Assembly: GCA_015847255.1 (NCBI GenBank)
Contig: JADLZK010001362.1
Coordinates: 1 to 64,000, forward strand
Length of the DNA: 64,000 nt
Direction of reading: 5' to 3'
From: Hyparrhenia diplandra
Lineage: Eukaryota; Streptophyta; Magnoliopsida; Poales; Poaceae
Shown: positions 36,730 to 48,684 of the stretch, in pieces
Layout of the letters: each line of letters opens with the position of its first letter
How positions within the stretch are numbered: position 1 is the stretch's first letter
Translations under genes and position numbers: made by a program
Notes under the pieces: model-generated
The model's database searches: none
What the model was told of the DNA's origin: nothing
What the model saw: only the letters and a program-made list of their open reading frames with translations

Positions 36730-37590
36730 CAGGACAGAACATTTTAAAAATTGTCTTGTTTTCTCGAATGACAAAGAGCTGTGTATCATTAATCATTATA
36801 TTAAGAAGAAAAATGAGAAAAGAGTCCATACAAAGCCACACCATAACAGCAACATACACCACTAGGATTTATAAAACACAAAAAGACGCCTTTTACATAC
36901 AAAAGAAAACAAACGACCCCAACTAGAAATGAGTCCACATTCATCCCTTGGGCTAAGAGGGAGTTGACTCCTCATGCCCCAGCTATCTCCCGGAAATGAA
37001 GCTCCTCATTGGCGAGCAACAGGGCTCTAGCCAATTTAGGAGAATCACCATAAATAATACAGCGGTTGCGAAGATTCCACAAGGACCAGGCCCCTAAGAT
37101 GATAATATAGTTGAGAACCTTTCTTAAATGGTCAGCCAGCACACTAGAGCTTTTGTCCCACCATTCATCAAAAGAACGGTCATCAGGTTGGGGAATAGGA
37201 CTTCGCAAGCCAACCTGAGTCAGGAGAAACAACCTAATTCACAAGCAAAGACACAGGTCGCCATTAGGTGGTTTATGTCTTCTTCCTGGCCGCAGAGGGG
37301 CAGCAGGCCAGATGTGGAAGACCTCTCCTTGCATGCTGATCAGCAGTCCAGCACTTGTTATTACGCACTACTAGCCACATGAAGAAATGACATTTGCCAG
37401 GCGCTCAAGACTTCCAAACTCTTTCATGTGGACTAAATAGAACAGTACCCTGAAACATGCTTTCGTAAGCCGATTTTGGTGAATAATGCCCATCACAAGA
37501 GAACTTCCAAACTTGAGAATCCTCCACATTTGTCCTTAGAACAATTTCAGAGATGATGTCCAAAGGGGAAGTATTTAGAAAAAGAACTCA
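36730..37590 (-). mobile_element. Second copy of the LINE fragment, without later insertions
   Basis: Same LINE as at 30211-35795, at the same target site in a duplicated NCA1 intron. The minus strand encodes IILGAWSLWNLRNRCIIYGD near 37050-37110. It has neither the MULE, the LINE tail nor the solo LTR. Its inner end is deleted at about 37580, where it joins NCA1 intron sequence. Confidence 0.8.
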
Positions 37591-37594
37591 CCAC

Positions 37595-39140
37595 TAAGCA
37601 AGGCATGACAACATATTCGCAGCAACACAATGGCAGCAGTATGCAACTATACATGGGAGGGAAGCACATGCACATGACAGAACGTTTAGTTAGAATGGAG
37701 GATTATCTGTGAAATGTTATGTGGAAGTGATGTGATAGGAAAGAGGGGAGCAACAAAATTAATGATCTGGAAAATTGGTACAATAGTACTTTTACTGTTC
37801 TTCTGGAGAAAATGTTAGTCTATCGTAATTGGATAATAGCGAATGATTTTTTATACTTTTCTGACCTATTCTTTTTTAACCGATGGACTAAATCAATAAT
37901 TTTCAGTCAAACCGTATGAAAACTGGATCACTGCAGGTGTCTTAGTCAAATCCTGTCCTTGCTAGGATCCAAATGTCTCTTTTGGGTCAACCTGCACTAC
38001 TTGAATTTGAGTTTTTTTTTTTTTTTTGGGGGGGTGTGTTGCGACGGGGGTGCTTGGATTTTTGAAGTGAAACTTATCTTTTTCAGAATTGTTTGTTTAA
38101 TAGGCAAGCTTGGTTTTAGCTGTTTCTATTTAGAGCTAAGCTGTTGCATAGAATGGCCACATGATTCAGAGAATGGTTTGCTTCTAGATAGTGTGGTATA
38201 TAGTATTTTAACTTGCAATATTTGAATATAGGTCATTGATCTAGCAACTTCTCTTGCCAAAGTTGCGGATATGGATAGAAATCTTGGGAATGAAAGTGCA
38301 GCAGTCGAGGGTTTTGAGGAAGCAATTCAATGCCTTGAGAAGTTGAAGCTGGATTCTGAACAAACTAGCCTTGAACAGAGGGTAAGTATCATTGATCCTC
38401 ATTATTCCTCCTCATCCAGTATCTGTTTTTCTGAACTATCCTTCATCATTCACAACTGCAGCGCCCTGGTCGAGTATATGATATATATATGCTGATCGAG
38501 TACTGTTGATGATTGCCGATATGGTTGGGTAGTCTAAGCACCCTGGTTTGTCAAATGTCATAGCCTGGGGCAGCGCGTAAGATGTAACTTGTGGGAAGTT
38601 CCATCTCGCTTTACCGTGTAATGTGTGAACACTTATCCTGTTGTATATTGACAATAAGGCAGGGAGATGCCAATCAAAAAGCATGGCCGCTGTTTGCTTC
38701 TTTTAGAGATTCCCAGGTCAAGCTGTCTGCATATTTTAGGTGCGTTTCTGGTAAATTTGGGTCAGGAAATCCCAAAAGTCAGAAAGAATTCGTGTCGTGA
38801 TCCATCCATGTATTTCTTGTGAGAGACGGTTGTTTGACTGGAAAGCCAGGTCCCTTCTGGCGATGCTCAGATCTATCGCTGGCACTAATTTGACCTCTCA
38901 AGAATCGGTTGCCCACGTTTTTTATTTGTCCAGTTTTTTTTCTCTCTCTCTTTTGTGCAAGCAGTCCGTGACTGATTCAGCCTACAGTATACTGCAAGTG
39001 CCCGTATGCAGGCTTTGTTGAATGTTTTGGAACTTTTACTCCCGTAATATACTGATGTGGCTTTGCTGATGGTCACGTCGAGCAGGTCCTTCCTGGCACT
39101 AGTGTACTTGAGACTACTACAATGGATAGTAACCAGAGAT
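37595..39140 (+). pseudogene. Partial NCA1-like copy D (exon 6 and 3' flank)
   Basis: Matches parent positions of about 21185-22060 and then 22300-23095. The exon 6 copy at 38232-38381 is open and keeps both splice sites (AG before GTCATTGAT, GTAAGT after). Exon 7 is lost: after CTGCAGCGCC at 38456 the sequence jumps to the 3' flank. It cannot encode the protein by itself. Confidence 0.85.
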
Positions 39141-39816
39141 AATAAGCACTAATGCATCAATGCATGGATGGTGACTGCACGATCAGAGTTCAGTCCTGAT
39201 GCAGTGCTTCTCCCCTGCTTGTGGCGGCTATTCTGGATAATTCTGAGGTCGACGCTTGCGCCAGCCAGCTGCAGGATGCACTCGCGGTAAATTCACGTTC
39301 CAGTTCCACCATCTTCTGGTTTTAGTCCAGTGGTGTTTTTTCCCCACTGGCGTGATGAGCGATGCAGACATGTATCTTGTCCACTTGGTCGGTTTTACCT
39401 TTTTCTTTTTTCCTACAGCAGAATTAGGACTGACCCGTGACCGTTTGAGCTTTTTTTAAAAAAACAAAAACAAAAAGGAGTCAATTCTGCGAGGGTGGGA
39501 TTTTTTTTGCAGATGCTCCAAGAAAACTGGAGGATCAAATCAAATTTAATAAGCCTTATTACATCATCGTGCAGATCTGCAGAGACGCAAGCAAGCAGGA
39601 AACATGTGTGCAGCTCAGCTAGCTGCAGACTTGGACCGGACTTTTCGCCTCATTATTGCAGTATATATACTATACTATACTTACTGTAACAGGTTAACCA
39701 GCCGTGCGTGCGTCCGTGAGTGAGCTGGATTTCTTTGGGACTTGTTCAAAGATTTCTTTAAGCTTTTTCAACACACGTGTGGTCTTTGTTGAAATGGAAT
39801 CATCATCACTCACGTA
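39141..39816. other. Intergenic DNA between copy D and a MITE
   Basis: Mixed-composition DNA with A/T homopolymers. I see no gene or clear repeat. Confidence 0.4.
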
Positions 39817-40072
39817 CTCCCTCCATCTCAAAAATACATGTCATTCTCGCGCCCCCGAGAAGTCAAAGTTTTAAAAAATGCAATGATATATTAAAATATA
39901 TAAATATTTATGTTAATTAATTAGTATCGTCGGAAAGATCTTTAAGTCTAGTTTTTTAACAAATTTATTTGAAGATTTAAATATTGCACATATTTTCTAT
40001 AAACATAGTCAAAGTTGAAAAAGTTTGACCAAGACGCTTCCCATAGTGACATCTATTTTGAGATGGAGGGAG
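39817..40072. mobile_element. Stowaway MITE with TA target site
   Basis: Ends are CTCCCTCCATCTCAAAA and the complementary TTTTGAGATGGAGGGAG, flanked by TA on both sides (39815-39816 and 40073-40074). AT-rich interior without coding capacity; length 256 bp. Confidence 0.92.
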
Positions 40073-40385
40073 TACTGGGTCATCACTCATACATGTGGAA
40101 TGGAGCACGGGGGTACAGGATGAGGACCAAATGATTGTACTTAATAACGTTGCTAGGCAAGGCTAGATAAAGGTGGGACCAAGAAACAAATATGTATGCA
40201 AGGACTACAGCCAGTTGAGTGTCCACCCTTTTTTATTGTTTTAAATTAGATAATACACGATGCATGTTAATTTGGGATGAGCTAATTAGTTTATTTCTGA
40301 ACTAATAATTAGGTTAGCTAATCATACATACATACATGCTTCAGGCCGATCTTGGTGTTCGCAATCACGCGTTGGCTTTGACCGG

Positions 40386-40665
40386 TGGCCATTCGCCATT
40401 CCAAACCGGGTCTAAGAAAAACCAGCTCACGGCGGTCACGCCTTGGCCGGTCGCCGTTCCAAACAGGGCCTAAGAAAAAAAAAACAGATGGAGCGTGTTG
40501 TTCCTTGCACCACTATCTAGCTTGCAACGCTAGATAAAGGTCGCCACTCGCCATTCCAAACAGGGTCTAAGAAAAAACCAGCTCATGGCGGTCACACCTT
40601 GGCCGGTCGCCGTTCCAAACAGGGGCTAAGAAAAAACAGATCATGGAGCGTGTTGTTCCTTGCAC
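40386..40665 (+). repeat. Tandem repeat, two units of about 160 bp
   Basis: Both units carry CGCCATTCCAAAC, GGTCTAAGAAAAA, GGCCGGTCGCCGTTCCAAAC and GGAGCGTGTTGTTCCTTGCA, in that order. Within each unit the CGCC-TTCCAAAC-GGG-CTAAGAAAA module occurs twice. CTAGATAAAGGT also appears nearby at 40162. Confidence 0.8.
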
Positions 40666-40673
40666 TACTCGGG

Positions 40674-41305
40674 GATAAACTCTAAATTATTCACGTGTTG
40701 ACACCCGTACGTGCGTCCGATCTAGTTGTTGGCTGAGCTTTATCCTGAATGCGATGTGGCAGTGAGAAGCCTCCATCCATCTCATCCGCCAGTCACACGT
40801 ATCGCCAAACCGTACCAGGCAAGCACGTTACACTCGCTCCCTTTGACTGGCATACAACAAGTGTTGCTTGCCACTGCGTCCAAACTCTCATATATATATC
40901 ATCTTTGATCGATTTAATTTGATTTAATGTAATTACGAGGCCAGATATTGCACACGTACTCACGACCTCAGCACGTACTATAGTGGTGATGGATGATCGA
41001 CATGTTTAATTTTCAGTTAACAATGATGGATGGATTCTCTCTGATGATGGAGCTGCACACGTGTACGTGGCCATGCATCCTGGTGGCAGATAGGCCCGAG
41101 CGGTGGATGGAAATCGAGCTCCACCGGATTCTTCTTCATCGTCCCATCGCCATCTCGGCTGTCCGTCGGAGTCGCTTTGGCACGTACGTACACGTATCCA
41201 GGTGACAGATGGCAACCGCCACGTACGTGCCAATTCCACAAATGGTGGAATCATACTACCACGTCCATATGTACTATGGAGGTCACTTTGCTTATATTGA
41301 AGTAA
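40674..41305. other. Intergenic DNA, no confident gene
   Basis: Contains several short open frames on both strands (for example 40993-41205 and 41006-41254) that overlap one another and carry no recognisable domain. CACGTACGTACACG and ACACGTGTACGTGG at 41178 and 41056 contain ACGT cores. Confidence 0.35.
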
Positions 41306-41802
41306 GAGGCTGTTTTGTTTTGTAGTCCTAGGACTTTTTTTTAGTTGGGACTAAAAAAATTTTAGTCCCTACGTTTTTTGTTGTAGGGAAAGTCATCAAT
41401 GAGATATGCTAAAAAACAATTTTTTTGCGGTTTCTACCCCTCTGCCCTGGATTTTTGTGATCTGCACTTTGTGATGACATTCCAGAACGTTGTTCCATAT
41501 GATCCATCGGGCGGGGTGTTGGCTGGTGGCGCGGCAGGGTGGGGCTCGCTCGGCGCCGCAGCAGCAACAGCAGGAGGAGACGGCAACGGGCGGGCGGCGG
41601 CTGGTAGCGCGGCAGGTGGGGCTCGCTTAGCCCAGCCACTTGGCGAGACGCAGTGCGGACGGGCTTATCGGCGAGTTGAGTGTGGGGAGACGAAAGTGCG
41701 TAATCTAAAAACTCCCAAAAAGTCCCTATTGTTTGGTTCCTCGAGACTAAAAGAGACTTTTTAGTCCCAAGGACTAAAAAAGTTTCTAAACCAAACAAAG
41801 TC
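41306..41802. mobile_element. Tourist/PIF-Harbinger-type MITE with TAA target site
   Basis: The left end GAGGCTGTTTTGTTTTGTAG matches the inverted right end, which reads AAACCAAACAAAGTC on the plus strand. Flanking TAA lies at 41303-41305 and 41803-41805. The centre (41500-41680) is GC-rich, unlike the rest, and gives open frames on both strands with no domain. Confidence 0.8.
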
Positions 41803-42011
41803 TAATTTTTCTTATAAAAGGAAAAACTACACAAAGACTTGAAGGGGGCCATTAGGTTATTTAGGAATGGAGACAGGAACCAATCCAGCTGATGAATTGT
41901 TATACAAATTACTCAATCATTTTAGCTAAGAATAGTTCCATGACATTGATCACCGAAGAAGCCTACTGTCGAGTACTAAGTTTTGGCGCCTCTCAACTAC
42001 TCCTATATATG

Positions 42012-42286
42012 GTCAAGGGGTTCACGGCGCAATGACAAAGGTCATTAGTTGGGGGCTCTCACCCAGGGGTTTAAATCCTAGGTGCGACACATTATCTTGG
42101 ATTTATTTCAGGATTTTTCGGGCGCTATGCATTAAGTGGTAGGTGACGCCCCGTCTACAAAGTGAGGCACCTGTGTTGGTTTGTGTACTTGTGTTGGTTT
42201 GTGTATGCGTGTATTCATAGGGGTGAGTGTGCGTATGTGTTGAGCGTTTGTGTTGTACTAGGTAATCTAAAAAAAAAAAAACCTCT
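42012..42286 (+). mobile_element. SINE-like element with A box, B box and poly(A)
   Basis: GGCGCAATGACAAAGG is A-box-like, TTTAAATCCTAGGTGCGAC is B-box-like, and the element ends in an A run at 42269-42281. CTATATATG lies on both sides (42003-42011 and 42287-42295). Relatives lie at about 43527-43815 and 47859-48133, inside the duplicated blocks. Confidence 0.6.
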
Positions 42287-42295
42287 CTATATATG

Positions 42296-43079
42296 AAGCC
42301 CTTCCTTTTTCAACACTTAACAATTAATATTAAGTAAAAAATTTTTTTTCAATCTTGGCTTACTTGTTTCTTGCTTTTGTTGGATTGTTACGCTCATACC
42401 GTGATTGGTCCAAGTTTCGTGTCCGTCCTTCACCGTTTTCGATACGTTGGGCACACACTCCTTGATTAACCTTTTCCACCATCATCGATCATCTTACACT
42501 TAATACCGCACATTCACAAGCCAAGAGACATGCTGCTCAGAGGAAGATTAATGGATACGCTGGTCGCTGGCGAAGAAAACGTCATGTCATGCATGCATAG
42601 TCAGGGATGGTAGTGGCGGACCCCACCCATCAATGAATGCTCAGAGTTAGCTAGCAACGTGGAGGTTAGGGAAAGGCAGAGCAGTAACGTGGACGCCGGA
42701 GAGAGGGCAAGGTGCATCTCGCCCGCTTGCAGCCGGCGACGAACGAAACGCCGACTTCTGCTTTCTCTCTCTCCCAATCTGACGTGTACCTCCATTTCGT
42801 GGGCTTCTTAACTTCATTATACTTGCTCTCATACAACTCACACCTCGTTGAGTCCCACACATCTTTTACCAAAGCTCCGATTATCTACCCCAGAATTATT
42901 CATCAGTTACAACATGGGCACATTTCAACCTTATATATACACAATTATCCAAAAAGTACAAGCATCTATGTTGATTAAAGGTTGGGTGGACTTGGTTCTA
43001 TCGCGAGGAACCAAACTCATTAACTTAGCTACTAGGTTTTTTTATGCTCAACTTATGGCATATTCTATCACATTATTTA
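42296..43079. other. Intergenic DNA, no confident gene
   Basis: Overlapping short open frames on both strands at 42600-43200 with no recognisable domain. Mixed composition. Confidence 0.35.
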
Positions 43080-43398
43080 GGCCCCGTTTGACACGGCTTC
43101 TCCAGCAGCTTCAAGAGCCGTTTTGTACCGAACGGAGTAAACAAAATGACTCCAGTCATGAAGCCACGTCAATCGTGCTCTCACATAGGTTTGAGGTACG
43201 ATGGAGTAAAAAATAGTAGCTTCATCCGGCTCCATCTCATCCTACGTGTCAATCTATGAGAGCATATTTTAAGGGTGAAGTTGTTTTGCTAAACAGTTTA
43301 TCAAAACGGCTCGAGCTACATTGATGGAGTCATTGATGGAGCCAAAACCTAAAAGAACAGCTTCACTGGTAAAATGGAGCTGTGCCAAACAGAACCTT
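43080..43398. mobile_element. Tourist-like MITE with TTA target site (unit I copy)
   Basis: The left end GGCCCCGTTTGACACGGCTT mirrors the right end GAGCTGTGCCAAACAGAACC. TTA flanks both sides (43077-43079 and 43399-43401). The unit II copy is at about 47397-47726. Confidence 0.75.
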
Positions 43399-44665
43399 AA
43401 TTGACCCGATTTTGGCATCTTCTCAGCACCGGTGTCCATAGGGTCACACAATTGACTTTTTTAGCACACATGTACACATGTGTACTGTGCACTATGTCTT
43501 GAATTGCCGTGCTAATAAATATCAACGGCGCAATGACAAAGGTTATTGGTTGGGGGGCTCCCACTTAGGGTTCAAATTAAATCCTGGGTGCGACACATTA
43601 TTCTGAATTTATTTTAGGATTTTCCGGCATTATGTATTAAGTGGTAAGCGACGTCCCCGTCGACAGTGAGACACCTGTGGTGACTTCGTGAACTTCAAGA
43701 TTTGTCGGCTCAGTCCTTTAAAGATGCTCATAGGGGTAATGTTTAAGTACGTGTGTTCATAGAGGTAAATGTACTTGCGTGTTGAACGTCTACACTGTAC
43801 TGTATAATTAAAAATATATCGTCTACCTGGTGAGAACCTATATACCTTGAGTAGGAAGACACTCACCATGTGTGTGTATGTGCCGTGTGCGTGCTCGATG
43901 ACTCGACGACATAGGTACGCATCGGTGTGTGTGTGCACGAACAGACAAATGGGGCGGCCATAGTCGGTGAGAATTTGTGGGACACGTACCTGAATAGACA
44001 AGAAACATGAAGGCATCAAAGTTGATGGCAACGTGCTCCTACCTATAGCAAAAGCAAGGACCAATGAGATCATCCAAGGATAGACGTCGGCCTCTCTGTT
44101 GTATGTGTGCACGTGTGTTAATCATTGAAGAATGCGCTTGCACTGGGCCGGTGGGCCATTCGATCCTGTGAAATCTTTTTTTTCTTGCGACTCTTGATCC
44201 TGTCAAACCTGTTAAAGTCAACGTGTACGTACTAGCAGTAACCTCATATTGCAGAGAAGTTGCTATATATATGCTCTTGCCAAACATTTTTCTTCTTCTT
44301 CAGTTGGGATTATTATTTCAGTCACTCGTTAGATTGTCCATGCTTGAATGAAGTGAAGATATATGCAGGGGCGAAGCTAGGTTCTTGGTTGTGGATACTC
44401 GGTACCACATAATTTTGAAAAATCACTATTAGGAACAGATTTTTTCTATGATTGCAGATTAGATTTTTACATTATACCACGTGGCAAGCGTGGAGAGCAA
44501 TAACCCTCAAAAATTACATCTATAAGAGCAAGACATCCTCTCTAATTTGCTCTAACTTCACCACTGATGAATATATAGCAAACAACTACTTCTCATATTC
44601 TGTAAAAAAAAAAAAAACTACTTCTCATATTGTAGAGAAGTTTCTACATCTGCATTAGTTATTTA

Positions 44666-44906
44666 CTCTCTCTCCATCCCAAATTATAAGTCGTTTAACT
44701 TTTTTAGCTCCAAGTTTGATCATTCGTCTTATTCAAAAAATTTGCGCAAATATAGTCAAATTAATGTCATTCTTTAAGAACTTTTATTAATAAAGAAAGC
44801 CACGACAAAAAAATTGATATTTTGCACAAATTTTTGAATAAGACAGTGGTCAAACTTATTGTCAAAAAAAAGTCAAACAACTTATAATTTGATGAAATGG
44901 AGGGAG
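44666..44906. mobile_element. Stowaway MITE present only in unit I
   Basis: Ends CTCTCTCCATCCCAAATTAT and complementary AATTTGATGAAATGGAGGGAG, flanked by TA (44664-44665 and 44907-44908). The unit II site at about 50212 reads TTATTTAGCTTGCTT, an exact empty site. Confidence 0.93.
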
Positions 44907-45720
44907 TAGCTTGCTTTTTATGAGGGATGCAATTGCTTCTTCTTCTTTTTTTTTTGAAAGCCCATCATGCAAGTAAATTAGAGAATCTTATTGGCCACTG
45001 AATATATGATGTCGTCACCGATCAGTACGGTCATTCCAGTCTACGGAATCGCAGCGCTTTAATTAATTAATTTATATCTCGACCGATGGGGCGATGGATT
45101 TGCTATGTAATGTATACATGCACGCATAATTCTTGTGGAGTATGAGTGGAAGAAAAACCTTTTGTGCCAAGTCTTCTGCGATTCAAGACGCAAACTGATT
45201 AGTACGTGACTCGAAATCTGACGTATGAAACATTTCCCTATGAGGGGGCTAGCCTTTAGAAATAATCGTCGCGAGGGTCGGCTGACAACCAGACTCTGTT
45301 TCCTTAGAACTGAGCCATTCTTCACGGCTGACTTTAAACCGTTAAGAAAATTATGTGTGGATTTTTTTATTTCACACTCTTACCACGTTGATTTCTTTTA
45401 TATAGCCAACACACTAAGAGCACGTATAATAGCAGGTTATAAACTAGCTAAATGCTGATGTAGAGTAGAGAAAGGAGGAGAAAGAGGGGAGAAAATGACT
45501 GTAAGCTTACAACTGACTTAAGCATAAGAACAAAAAAAAACTCTGTGAGAGAGAAATGAGCCCTATATCAATTATGAAGAGCTAACTGCTAGCTGGGAGT
45601 CCATAAAACACCTTACTATCAGTGATCCGGTTGTATTATTAAACTTGCTCTAACAAGGAGACAAGCAAGAAGAGCATGTCGATCGAGGACAAGGACAATA
45701 CAAGACAGAGAGCTCTCGAG

Positions 45721-45879
45721 TAGGGGTGCAGATTGAAGTCAATTAGGTGCACCTTCAAACCTCTTTAGTTCAGACTTCAGATATTTATACTAGCTATCCA
45801 AATTTTTGAAAAAGTAATATAAATATTTGAACTAAAGAGGTTCGGAGGTGCACCTAAAGGTTACTCCTTTACACCCTTA
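45721..45879. mobile_element. hAT-type MITE (159 bp) present only in unit I
   Basis: Starts TAGGGGTGCA and ends TACACCCTTA. Longer inverted arms share AGGTGCACCT and AACCTCTTTAGTTCA. Flanks GCTCTCGAG and GCTCTGAG fit an 8-bp duplication with one indel. The unit II empty site is at about 51540 (AAGCTCTGAGCAGG). Confidence 0.8.
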
Positions 45880-46427
45880 GCTCTGAGTAGGCACGAAGCC
45901 AATGGCACGGCAGGCGGCGCCTAGAGGCCTCTTACCGCTACGTGGCCAATAGAACTTCCATAATCTTCAAATCAATTTTAGACATAGATCACAAATATAT
46001 AAGACCTATATTTTACTAATTAGGCCCATTCTATCCCGTGTCCATAGATACACGAAGGATTTTTCCATCCAAAGCCCAAGAAATCCAATCGAGGGATGTG
46101 TGTAGTGCACTAGTTATATTATACATGTCCAAACCGGCCGCCCTAGTCCGCACCGCACCGGTAACACGGCCGAGCACACGACATTCTTGTGGCGGCCGCC
46201 GCCGTGCCGCACGGATAGTGTCATTTGTGCCGATGTCTCGCCCGTGCATGACCCGTGGTGGTAAGTCATGTCGTGCCCGTACCGCCGTGCTAGCTCGTAG
46301 CCGCACACCCGTGTCGTCGTCAAGTTGAAGCTACTCGCCGCAGCGTTGTTGCACCAGAAGCCGGAGGTGCTTGCCGCGCCATTGTTGTCGTCGAGGAGGG
46401 GACGGCGCCACCATCGCGGGATGTTCC

Positions 46428-47073
46428 CACTAGTAGCTAATAGGGCTACAATACCGGTCACCAACCCCATTTAATACCGCTTTGGGAACCGGGACTGCCA
46501 CTCCGGGACTAAAGGTCCTAGCCTTTAGTCCTGGGTTAAGCAACCGGGACTAGAGCTCATCCTCAGAACCAAAAAAATAAATAAAATCTTGGAGACATCT
46601 CTTGTAGTGTGTGAGATTCAAACCCAAGATCCTTTGCATATCATGTAGATTCCTTACCAACCCAGCTGCACACCACATGTGACAAAACCCTGGGCGCCAT
46701 CCATTTGAATGGACTCATATGGGGCCTTTAATCCCGGGTGAAAGGCCTTTAGTCCGGGTTGGTAACACCAACCGGGACTAAAAGGCCACCCTTTAGTCCA
46801 GATTGGTATTACCAACCGGGACTAAAGGTTGGAGGACCTTTAGTCCAGGTTGATGACACTATTCGGGACTAAAAAGCCACCCTTTAGTCCCGCTCGGTAT
46901 TACCAACTAGGACTAAAGCCCCCCCCCCCCCCCCCCGCGCAAAAGTTGTTGGTGTAGCCGTTGGGCAATAGTCCCAGTTAGATCCACCAATCGGGACTAC
47001 TATATTCTTTAGTCACGGGCTCAAAAATGTCCGAGACTAAAGCTCTGGATCAAAAGTCTGTTCTCTACTAGTG
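46428..47073. mobile_element. Small non-autonomous CACTA element (unit I copy)
   Basis: Ends CACTAGTAG and CTACTAGTG, flanked by TCC on both sides (46425-46427 and 47074-47076). Many copies of CCGGGACTAAA and its complement TTTAGTCCCGG form dense subterminal repeats, often as near-palindromes. A C run lies at 46919-46936. No transposase. Confidence 0.88.
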
Positions 47074-48586
47074 TCCTAGCCACCTGCGTTGTTGTGAGCA
47101 GCCGAGTGCTGTCGATGTCTGGATGCCGAGGGGAGGGAGAGGTGCTCCTGAAGACGGAAGAGAATGGGAGGGAGACGGCCTTGCTGCGGTGTGAGCCTGT
47201 GAGGTTGGGAACGGTACTTGGAGGATGGACCGTCGGATGGTAGGAGTGGAAAATACGACGGCTGGAAGGGGAAATGAGAGAGAATGGGAAAAGACTTGCT
47301 TTTATATCTTGGTTAGGTATGCTACTGGTGGATCCAAATCCTAGAAACAAGAGAAATCGATTTGACGATCCAAAATAATCAGGCCACCATCATTTAGGCC
47401 TCGTTTGGCACGGCTTCTCCAGCGGCTTCAAGAGCCGTTTGGAGTCGCTCGCGGTCAAATGGGGTAAAACAAAATGGCTCCAGTCAAGAAGCCCCTTAAA
47501 TCGTGCTCTCAAGTAGGTTTGAGGTATGATGGAGCAAAAAAAATAGTAGCTTCATCCGGCTCCACCACATCCTACGTGTCAATCTATGAGAGCATATTTT
47601 AAGGGTGAAGTTGTTTTGCTAAACAGTTTACCAAAATGGCTCGAGCTACACTGATGGAGTCATTGATGGAGCCAAAGGCTAAAAGAACAGTTTCACTGGT
47701 AAAGTGGTGCCGTGCCAAACGGAGCCTTAATTGACCTGGATTGGCATCCTCTCAGCACTAGTGTCCATAGGGTCACACAATTGACTTTTTTTTTAGCACA
47801 TATGTACACGTGTGTACTCTGCACTGCATCTTAAATTGTCGTTCACTAATAAATATCAACGGCGCAATGGCAAAGGTCATTGGTTTGGGTGCTCTCACCC
47901 AGGGTTCAAATCCTGATTTATTTCAGGATTTTCCGGCGATGTGCATTAAGTGGTAGGCGACGCTCCCGTCGATAGCGAGGCACCTGTGGTGACTTCGTGA
48001 ATTTCAAGATTTGTCGGCTCAGTCCTTTGAAGGTGCTCATATATATATATAGGGTAGGGTTTGAGTACGTGTGTTCATAGAGGTAAGTGTACGTGCATGT
48101 TGAGCGTATGCATTATACTATGTAATTAAAAAAAATATCGTCTACCTCGATGAGAACCTATATATCTTGAGTAGGAAGACACTCACCATGCGTGTGTACG
48201 TGCCGTGTGCGTGCTCGATGACTCGACGACATAGGTACACATCGGTGTGTGTGTGCACGAACAGACAAATGGGGCGGCCATAGTCGGTGAGAATTTCTGG
48301 GGCACGTACCTGAATATAGACAAGAAACATGAAGGCATCATAAGTTGATGGCAACGTGCTCCTACCTATAGCAAAGCAAGGACCAATGAGATCATCCAAG
48401 GATAGACGTCGGCCTCTCTGTTGTATGTGTGCACGTGTGTTAATCATTGAAGAAATAATGCGCTTGCACTGGGTGGGCCATTCGATCCTGTCAAATCTTT
48501 TTTTTTTCTTGCGACTCTTGATCCTGTCAGACCTGTTAAAGTCAACGTGTACTTACTAGCAGTAGCCTCATATTGCAGAGAAGTTG

Positions 48587-48587
<1 letters not shown>

Positions 48588-48680
<93 letters not shown>
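48588..48680. repeat. Long (AT)n microsatellite
   Basis: About 46 uninterrupted AT units. The unit I counterpart at 44268 has only TATATATAT, so the run expanded here, beside an inserted element. Confidence 0.97.

Positions 48681-48684
<4 letters not shown>

Larger units (their letters stand above)
43070..47390 (+). repeat. Direct duplication, unit I
   Basis: This block recurs at 47391-54360 with high similarity, in the same order and orientation: a Tourist-like element, a SINE relative, a shared CGTCGGCCTCTCTGTTGTAT segment, the GCATTAGTTATTTA site, GACCGATGGGGCGATGG, and a CACTA element. Unit I alone carries a Stowaway at 44666 and an hAT MITE at 45721. No gene is recognisable in it. Confidence 0.9.

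Noticed and set aside
38232..38381. Functional second NCA1-like gene
   Set aside because: Only exon 6 is present and open. The upstream exons and exon 7 are missing in this copy.
40386..40665. CRISPR-like array
   Set aside because: There are only two long units with no short repeat-spacer pattern, and the DNA is plant nuclear.
46125..46330. Coding gene in GTGCCGTGCC-rich DNA
   Set aside because: The words recur at 51730-51960 and 54370-54540 as repeat sequence, and the open frames disagree between the copies.
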